64,000 bases of DNA from an uncultured Oscillospiraceae bacterium (GTDB lineage: Bacteria > Bacillota > Clostridia > Oscillospirales > Oscillospiraceae), in contig CAKUEH010000004.1 in the NCBI GenBank assembly GCA_934646185.1, positions 98,332 through 162,331 of the forward strand, read 5' to 3'. The first letter of the stretch is position 1. Each line of letters begins with the position of its first letter. The translations under genes and the position numbers were made by a program. Shown one piece after another: positions 59,146-64,000 of the stretch. The notes under the pieces are model-generated. The model made no database searches, was not told where the DNA came from, and saw nothing but the letters and a program-made list of their open reading frames with translations.

Positions 59146-60318
59146 ATGAAAAAGATCATCGCTCTGCTTTTGGCTGCCGTTATGGTCATGTGCCTGTTCG
59201 CAGGCTGCGCATCCGGCGGCTCCAAGGTCATCAAGATCGGCGTGTTTGAGCCGCAGTCCGGCGACAACGGCGCGGGCGGCAAGCAGGAGGTTCTGGGCAT
59301 CCAGTACGCCAACTCCGTCAAGCCGACCGTGACCATCAACGGCGAAGAATACAAGATCGAGCTCGACATTCAGGACAACCAGTCCTCGACCGACAAGGCC
59401 GTCTCCGCTGCCCAGCAGCTGGTCGCCGACAAGGTCTCCGTCGTCCTCGGCTCCTACGGCTCCGGCGTCTCCATCGCCGCCGGCACCTACTTCGCAAACG
59501 CCAAGATCCCGGCCATCGGCTGCTCCTGCACGAACGCGGCCGTCACCGCCGGCAACGATTATTATTTCCGCGTCTGCTTCCTCGATCCGTTCCAGGGCTC
59601 CGTCATGGCCTCGTTCGCCATGGATGAGTTCGGCGCCAAGAAGGCCTACGTCCTGTCGATGCTCGGCGACGACTACACCGTCGGCCTGGCCAAAAACTTT
59701 GTGAAGGCCTTTGAAGAGGCCGGCGGCGAGATCGTAGCCGACGAGACCTTCGTCGAGGGCACGGCGGACTTCTCCGCATACCTCAACAACGCCGTCTCCG
59801 GCGGCGCGGACGTCATCTTCGCTCCGTCCGCCATCGCCTACGCCCCGCAGATCATCGAGCAGGCTTCCGCCCTCGGCGTCAGCCTCCCCATCCTCGGCGG
59901 CGACACGTGGGAAAACTCCGCGATCTCCGACGCGCAGAACGGCACCGAGATGCAGGTCTTCGTCTCCACGTTCTTTGATGAGAACGACGAATCCGGTCTT
60001 GCAAAGGAATTCGTCACCGGCTACAAGGCATGGCTGAACGGCAATTCCCAGAACCTCACCAACAACGGCGGCAACGACGTTGTTGCGGCGGTCTCCGCGC
60101 TCGGCTATGACGCCTATATGGCTGCGGTCGCGGCCATCGAAAAGGCCCAGTCCACCGACGGCACCGCCATCCGCGACGCGCTGGCCGGTCTGTCCATCGA
60201 CGCTGTTACCGGCGCGCTGAGCTTCGACGCCAACGGCGACGCGGTCAAGAGCACCGCCTACATCAAGCAGGCCATCGACGGCGGCTTCCAGTTCTACAAG
60301 GTTCAGACTGCCGCCTGA
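59146..60318 (+). CDS. livK: Branched-chain amino acid ABC receptor lipoprotein (LivK/J type)
   Basis: This periplasmic-binding-fold type I receptor of 390 residues has a lipoprotein signal to Cys21 (LFAGC). It contains IKIGVFEPQSGDNGAGG, VLGSYGSG (ligand loop), PAIGCSCTNAAVT and the hinge strands typical of LivK. AGGAGG is ahead of ATG 59146. Given operon context (livHMGF) it probably binds Leu, Ile, Val or related amino acids. Specificity is not certain. Confidence 0.92.
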   Translation: MKKIIALLLAAVMVMCLFAGCASGGSKVIKIGVFEPQSGDNGAGGKQEVLGIQYANSVKPTVTINGEEYKIELDIQDNQSSTDKAVSAAQQLVADKVSVVLGSYGSGVSIAAGTYFANAKIPAIGCSCTNAAVTAGNDYYFRVCFLDPFQGSVMASFAMDEFGAKKAYVLSMLGDDYTVGLAKNFVKAFEEAGGEIVADETFVEGTADFSAYLNNAVSGGADVIFAPSAIAYAPQIIEQASALGVSLPILGGDTWENSAISDAQNGTEMQVFVSTFFDENDESGLAKEFVTGYKAWLNGNSQNLTNNGGNDVVAAVSALGYDAYMAAVAAIEKAQSTDGTAIRDALAGLSIDAVTGALSFDANGDAVKSTAYIKQAIDGGFQFYKVQTAA

Positions 60319-60349
60319 GCATTTGTCCCGCAATACTGACCACAATGGT

Positions 60350-60483
60350 TTCCGGCCGGAGGAAATCCCTCCGGCCGGTACGCAGTTTCATCCGGCAGCG
60401 TTCGAACCCGCTGCCGGATGGAACCATTCTTTTATCGCCGCGTCCAAGCCGGCTCATTTCGGTGAGCGGTTCGCGGTTTGGAC
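60350..60483 (+). promoter_or_regulatory. Hairpin cluster between livK and livH
   Basis: Three stems: CCGGCCGGAGG / CCTCCGGCCGG (60352-60362, 60368-60378), CGGCAGCG / CGCTGCCG (about 60396-60420), and GTCCAAGCCG / CGGTTTGGAC (60442-60451, 60474-60483) enclosing GCTCA/TGAGC. No U-run. The cluster probably sets relative expression of receptor and permeases. Confidence 0.55.
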
Positions 60484-60514
60484 ATGGCGATAAACAAAAA
60501 TCAGGAGGTTCCCC

Positions 60515-61399
60515 ATGGGTGTTCTCAAGCAATGGCTGCCCTATGTCCTGTCGGGCGTTTCGGCCGGCGGCCAATATGCGCTGATCGCCGTCGGCTATAC
60601 GATGGTCTACGGCATTCTGCGCCTCATCAACTTCGCGCACGGCGATATCTTCATGGTCGCGGGGCTCATCATGGTCTATCTTTCGGCGACGATGCCGCTG
60701 TATGTCGCGCTGCCCGTCGTCGTGGTGCTGACGGTCGCGCTCGGCTTCGCGGTGGAGCGCTGCGCATACAAGCCCCTGCGGCAGGCCCCGCGTATGTCCG
60801 TCATGATCTCCGCCATCGGCGTGAGCTATCTGCTGCAGAATCTTGCGTACTACGTCACCGGCGGCGTCCCGAAGCAGTATCCCGAGCTGCCGTGGATCTC
60901 CGATACCATCACCATCCTCGGCGCGTCCACCAAGCGCGTGACCGTCATCACGCCGATCCTGACGCTGGCGCTGGTCGTGGTGCTCGTGATCCTCATCAAA
61001 CGCACGAAGGTCGGCATGGCCATGCGCGCCGCGTCCAAGGATTTTGAGACGGCGCAGCTGATGGGCATCAGGATCAACTCCGTCATTTCGTTTACGTTCA
61101 TCATCGGCTCCGCGCTGGCTGCCGTGGCCTCGTTCCTGTATTTCTCGAACTATACGACCATCGCTCCGGCCTCCGGCGCCATGCCGGGCCTGAAGGCCTT
61201 CGTCGCGGCCGTCTTCGGCGGCATCGGATCGATCCCCGGCGCGGTCATCGGCGCGTTCATCATCGGCATCTGCGAGAACCTGCTGAAGGGCATGAAGCTG
61301 ACGGCGTTCTCCGATGCGTTCACGTTTGCGCTGCTCATCGTCATCCTCGTCGTCAAGCCGACGGGCCTGTTCGGTGAAAAGCTGACAGAGAAAGTCTGA
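60515..61399 (+). CDS. livH: Branched-chain amino acid ABC permease LivH
   Basis: This protein of 294 residues has eight or so helices, YTMVYGILRLINFAHGDIFMVAGL at the N-terminus, and the ATPase-contact loop MRAASKDFETAQLMGIRINSVISFTF. AGGAGG precedes the ATG by 7 bases. It forms a heterodimer with LivM, encoded 10 bases downstream. Confidence 0.95.
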   Translation: MGVLKQWLPYVLSGVSAGGQYALIAVGYTMVYGILRLINFAHGDIFMVAGLIMVYLSATMPLYVALPVVVVLTVALGFAVERCAYKPLRQAPRMSVMISAIGVSYLLQNLAYYVTGGVPKQYPELPWISDTITILGASTKRVTVITPILTLALVVVLVILIKRTKVGMAMRAASKDFETAQLMGIRINSVISFTFIIGSALAAVASFLYFSNYTTIAPASGAMPGLKAFVAAVFGGIGSIPGAVIGAFIIGICENLLKGMKLTAFSDAFTFALLIVILVVKPTGLFGEKLTEKV

Positions 61400-61409
61400 G
61401 GTGGAGCAT

Positions 61410-62534
61410 ATGGAAAAGAAAAAGGGTCTTTCCCTGCAGACCATCCTGACCATCGCGGGCATCGCGCTCATCTATCTGCTGGCGTTCCTGCTCGACCGCA
61501 TTCCGGGCGTTCCAATCATGCTCACGACCGTTCTGCGCAAGGGCGCGATCTATTCCCTCGTCGCCGTGTCCATGAACCTGCTGAACGGCTTTACGGGCCT
61601 GTTCTCGCTCGGCCAGGCGGGCTTCATGCTGGTCGGCGCGTATACGTTTGCCGCCATCAACATTTCAAGCGGCATCCGCTCGACCGTGTATCAGTATTAT
61701 GACCCGCTGCTCAAATTCTCTCTGACCGAGACGCTGCAGAACGCGCTCGGCAGCACGGCGGGCACCGTCCTCGGCGTGTTTGTATCCCTGCTGCTGGCGG
61801 GCCTTCTGGCCGCTGCGCTGGCGTATCTCATCGGTCTGCCCGTCCTGAAGCTCAAGAGCGACTATCTGGCCATCGCGACGCTCGGCTTTGCCGAGATCAT
61901 CCGCGCGCTCGTCCAGCTCGAGGCGTTCGCGCCCGTCACCAACGGCTCGCAGCTGCTGCGCGGCTTCCCGTATTTCACGGATACGTTCATGCCGTTCGTG
62001 ATCGTCGGCATCTGCATCGCCGTCGTCGTGCTGCTCATCAACTCGACCTACGGCCGCGCGTTCAAGGCCATCCGCGACGATGAGATCGCCGCCGAGGCCA
62101 TGGGCATCGATCTGGCCCACCACAAGCGCATGGCGTTCATCATTTCCTCGTTCTTTGCCGGCATTTCCGGCGCGCTGCTTGCCATGTACCAGACGACGGT
62201 ACAGGCCAATACATTCAAATCCGCCATGACCTATGAGATCCTGCTCATCGTCGTCATCGGCGGCATCGGCTCGATCTCCGGCAGCTGCATCGGCTCGTTT
62301 TTGTTCATCGCGTGCTCGGAATGGTGGCTGCGCTTCCTCGATAACGAGACGTATATCGGCGCGTTCAAGGTCCCGCTGCTGCGCACGGGCTTCCGCATGG
62401 TCGTGTTCTCGGTCGTTATCATGATCGTGGTGCTCTTCTTCCGCAAGGGCATTATGGGCACCCGTGAAATTTCGCTTGCCGGTCTTGCAGACAGGCTGCG
62501 GAAAGAATTCGCGAAGGGAGGAAAAGAGGCATGA
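61410..62534 (+). CDS. livM: Branched-chain amino acid ABC permease LivM
   Basis: This permease of 374 residues has SMNLLNGFTGLFSLGQAGFM, the ATPase-contact loop IRDDEIAAEAMGIDLAHHKR, and GGIGSISGSCIGS. A GTG at 61401 is in frame, but GAGGTGGAGC places the ATG at 61410 as start. It overlaps the next gene by 4 bases. Confidence 0.94.
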   Translation: MEKKKGLSLQTILTIAGIALIYLLAFLLDRIPGVPIMLTTVLRKGAIYSLVAVSMNLLNGFTGLFSLGQAGFMLVGAYTFAAINISSGIRSTVYQYYDPLLKFSLTETLQNALGSTAGTVLGVFVSLLLAGLLAAALAYLIGLPVLKLKSDYLAIATLGFAEIIRALVQLEAFAPVTNGSQLLRGFPYFTDTFMPFVIVGICIAVVVLLINSTYGRAFKAIRDDEIAAEAMGIDLAHHKRMAFIISSFFAGISGALLAMYQTTVQANTFKSAMTYEILLIVVIGGIGSISGSCIGSFLFIACSEWWLRFLDNETYIGAFKVPLLRTGFRMVVFSVVIMIVVLFFRKGIMGTREISLAGLADRLRKEFAKGGKEA

Positions 62535-63379
62535 GCACGCCTGTTCTTCATGTGGAGCACATCACCATGCAGTTCGGCGGCGTCGTCGCCGTCAACGATC
62601 TGTCGATGGATATCTATCCCGGCGAGATCGTTGCCCTCATCGGCCCGAACGGCGCGGGCAAGACCACGGCCTTCAACTGCATCACCGGCGTCTACGAGCC
62701 GACCAACGGCCGCGTGGACTTCATGGGCGAGCCTATCGTCTGCAACCACCCGCGCGGCAAGATGAAAAAGCTCTACGCGGGCGGGGAGGCCGAGCGCTAT
62801 CTGTCTCTGCCCACCGTCTCCTATACGCCTGACAAGATCACAAGGCGCGGCATCGCGCGCACCTTCCAGAACATCCGCCTGTTCAAGTCCATGACGGTCT
62901 TTGAAAACGTCCTGACGGCCATGCACGTGCGCCGCACGTCCAACGTCTTCTCGGCCACGTTCCGCGCCAACCGCAAAGAAGAGGCCGCACAGCGCGAAAA
63001 GGCGCTGGAGCTTTTGAAGATCGTGGGCCTTGACGATGTCAAAGACGAGTTGGCGACGGCCCTGCCGTACGGCAAGCAGCGCAGGCTCGAAATTGCCCGC
63101 GCGCTGGCGACCAGCCCGAAGCTGCTGCTGCTCGACGAGCCCGCAGCCGGCATGAACCCGCAGGAAACGCTCGAGCTGACCGCGTTCATCCGCAGCATCC
63201 GCGATCAGTTTGGGCTTACGATCTTCCTCATCGAGCACCACATGAATCTTGTCATGGATATCTCCGACCGCATCTATGTCATCGACTTCGGCAAGCAGAT
63301 CGCGGCCGGCGTTCCGGCGGAGATCCAAAACGATCCGCGCGTCATTGACGCATATCTGGGGGTGGACGAGGATGCGTAA
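62531..63379 (+). CDS. livG: Branched-chain amino acid ABC ATPase LivG
   Basis: This ATPase of 282 residues has Walker A GPNGAGKTT, Q-loop and GIARTFQNIRLF, Walker B LLLLDEPAAGMNP and H-loop LIEHHMN. An extra segment of about 30 residues (about 76-105: KLYAGGEAERYLSLPTVSY) sits between Walker A and the Q-loop; the LivG norm is about 255. The signature (ALPYGKQRRLEIAR) is as expected for LivG, which has no strict LSGGQ. Confidence 0.94.
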   Translation: MSTPVLHVEHITMQFGGVVAVNDLSMDIYPGEIVALIGPNGAGKTTAFNCITGVYEPTNGRVDFMGEPIVCNHPRGKMKKLYAGGEAERYLSLPTVSYTPDKITRRGIARTFQNIRLFKSMTVFENVLTAMHVRRTSNVFSATFRANRKEEAAQREKALELLKIVGLDDVKDELATALPYGKQRRLEIARALATSPKLLLLDEPAAGMNPQETLELTAFIRSIRDQFGLTIFLIEHHMNLVMDISDRIYVIDFGKQIAAGVPAEIQNDPRVIDAYLGVDEDA

Positions 63380-64000
63380 TATTCTGGAGATCAAAAATCT
63401 GGTCGTGACGTACGGCGGCATCGAGGCCGTCAAGGGCATCGACCTGAAGGTCGAGGAGGGAAAGATCGTCACCCTCATCGGCTCGAACGGCGCAGGCAAA
63501 TCGACCACGCTGAAGGCGGTCGCAGGACTGGTCAGGCCCAAGGCGGGCGAGATCCTGTTTGACGGCGCGGATCTGGTCGGAAAATCGACCGACCAGATCG
63601 TCTCGAGCGGCGTCACGCTCGTGCCGGAGGGCCGCCGTGTGTTTGAAAACCTGACCGTGGCGGAAAATCTGCGCATCGGCGCGTATCTGCGTAAGGATTC
63701 GCTCACGGACGATCTGGCCCGGGTCTACGACCTGTTCCCGCGCCTGAAGGAGCGCGAGTGGCAGCAGGCCGGGACGCTTTCGGGCGGCGAACAGCAGATG
63801 CTGGCCGTGGGCCGCGCGCTCATGGCAAGACCGAAGCTCATCATGATGGACGAGCCGTCTCTGGGCCTTGCGCCCATCGTCGTCCGCGGCATTTTCGAGA
63901 TCATCCGCGAGATCAACCGTCAGGGCATCACGGTCCTGCTCATCGAGCAGAACGCGAACATGGCGCTGAAGGTCGCCGACTGGGCCTACGTCATGCAGAC
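63372..64000 (+). CDS. livF: Branched-chain amino acid ABC ATPase LivF (3' truncated)
   Basis: The gene starts at ATG 63372, overlapping livG by 8 bases, and has no stop before base 64000. The 209 visible residues have Walker A GSNGAGKST, LVPEGRRVFENLTV, LSGGEQQML and Walker B MMDEPSLGLAP, then LIEQNAN, as in LivF. The remaining 25 or so residues lie beyond the window. Confidence 0.94.
   Translation, partial: MRNILEIKNLVVTYGGIEAVKGIDLKVEEGKIVTLIGSNGAGKSTTLKAVAGLVRPKAGEILFDGADLVGKSTDQIVSSGVTLVPEGRRVFENLTVAENLRIGAYLRKDSLTDDLARVYDLFPRLKEREWQQAGTLSGGEQQMLAVGRALMARPKLIMMDEPSLGLAPIVVRGIFEIIREINRQGITVLLIEQNANMALKVADWAYVMQ

Overview
This window is a high-GC, densely packed chromosome segment whose gene content and regulation point to an anaerobic Gram-positive gut Bacillota, most likely a relative of Oscillospiraceae. 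The evidence is a SAM-I riboswitch before metK, a glmS ribozyme before glmS, an editing-domain-free prolyl-tRNA synthetase, an Fe-S L-serine dehydratase, lipoprotein-type solute receptors, SLH domains, YhaO/YhaN and brnQ. No phage, IS transposase, rRNA or CRISPR array is visible. Two tRNA-Ser genes are present.

Layout: a truncated M29 aminopeptidase (1-417) is followed by a five-component oligopeptide-type ABC operon plus a small membrane protein (1081-8874). Its second permease carries an RCC1-type beta-propeller and its second ATPase a coiled-coil insert. Next come a nucleotide-sugar dehydrogenase, metK under a SAM-I riboswitch, a rhomboid-like membrane protein, a nitroreductase, an NhaC-type antiporter, a duplicated DUF1538 membrane protein with a tandem PII-like partner, and metY-metA for direct sulfhydrylation (18-20 kb). 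The 20-30 kb part holds a PfkB kinase, DUF1893, a KPVIYLYP lipoprotein, adenine deaminase, QueH, an anchored beta-lactamase-fold protein, a Cys/Pro-rich possible coat protein and an ECF sigma/anti-sigma pair. The 30-42 kb part holds a YmdB-type phosphoesterase, the YhaO-YhaN pair, brnQ with a divergent LysR gene, proS, serine dehydratase and the glmS ribozyme-glmS unit.

From 42 to 64 kb: an SLH-anchored phosphodiester glycosidase; two G3E GTPases, one with about 40 histidines in a linker and one fused to a YcgQ/DUF1980-like domain; tRNA genes; a xylose-isomerase-family gene; lspA-rluD; pheA behind a Phe-codon leader peptide and a foldable attenuator; mutY; an amidohydrolase-glcK-pgi operon; a znuABC-type metal importer; and the start of a livKHMGF operon that runs off the right edge.

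Regulation is strongly RNA-based (SAM-I, glmS ribozyme, ribosome-mediated Phe attenuation, hairpins at Shine-Dalgarno sites). Gaps between operons are filled by at least two families of palindromic non-coding repeats. At two places one element sits inside another, which suggests mobility. The most unusual items are the propeller-bearing permease, the Phe attenuator, the two G3E GTPases, the DUF1538/PII module and the nested repeats. All assignments rest on reading the sequence; no database search was run.
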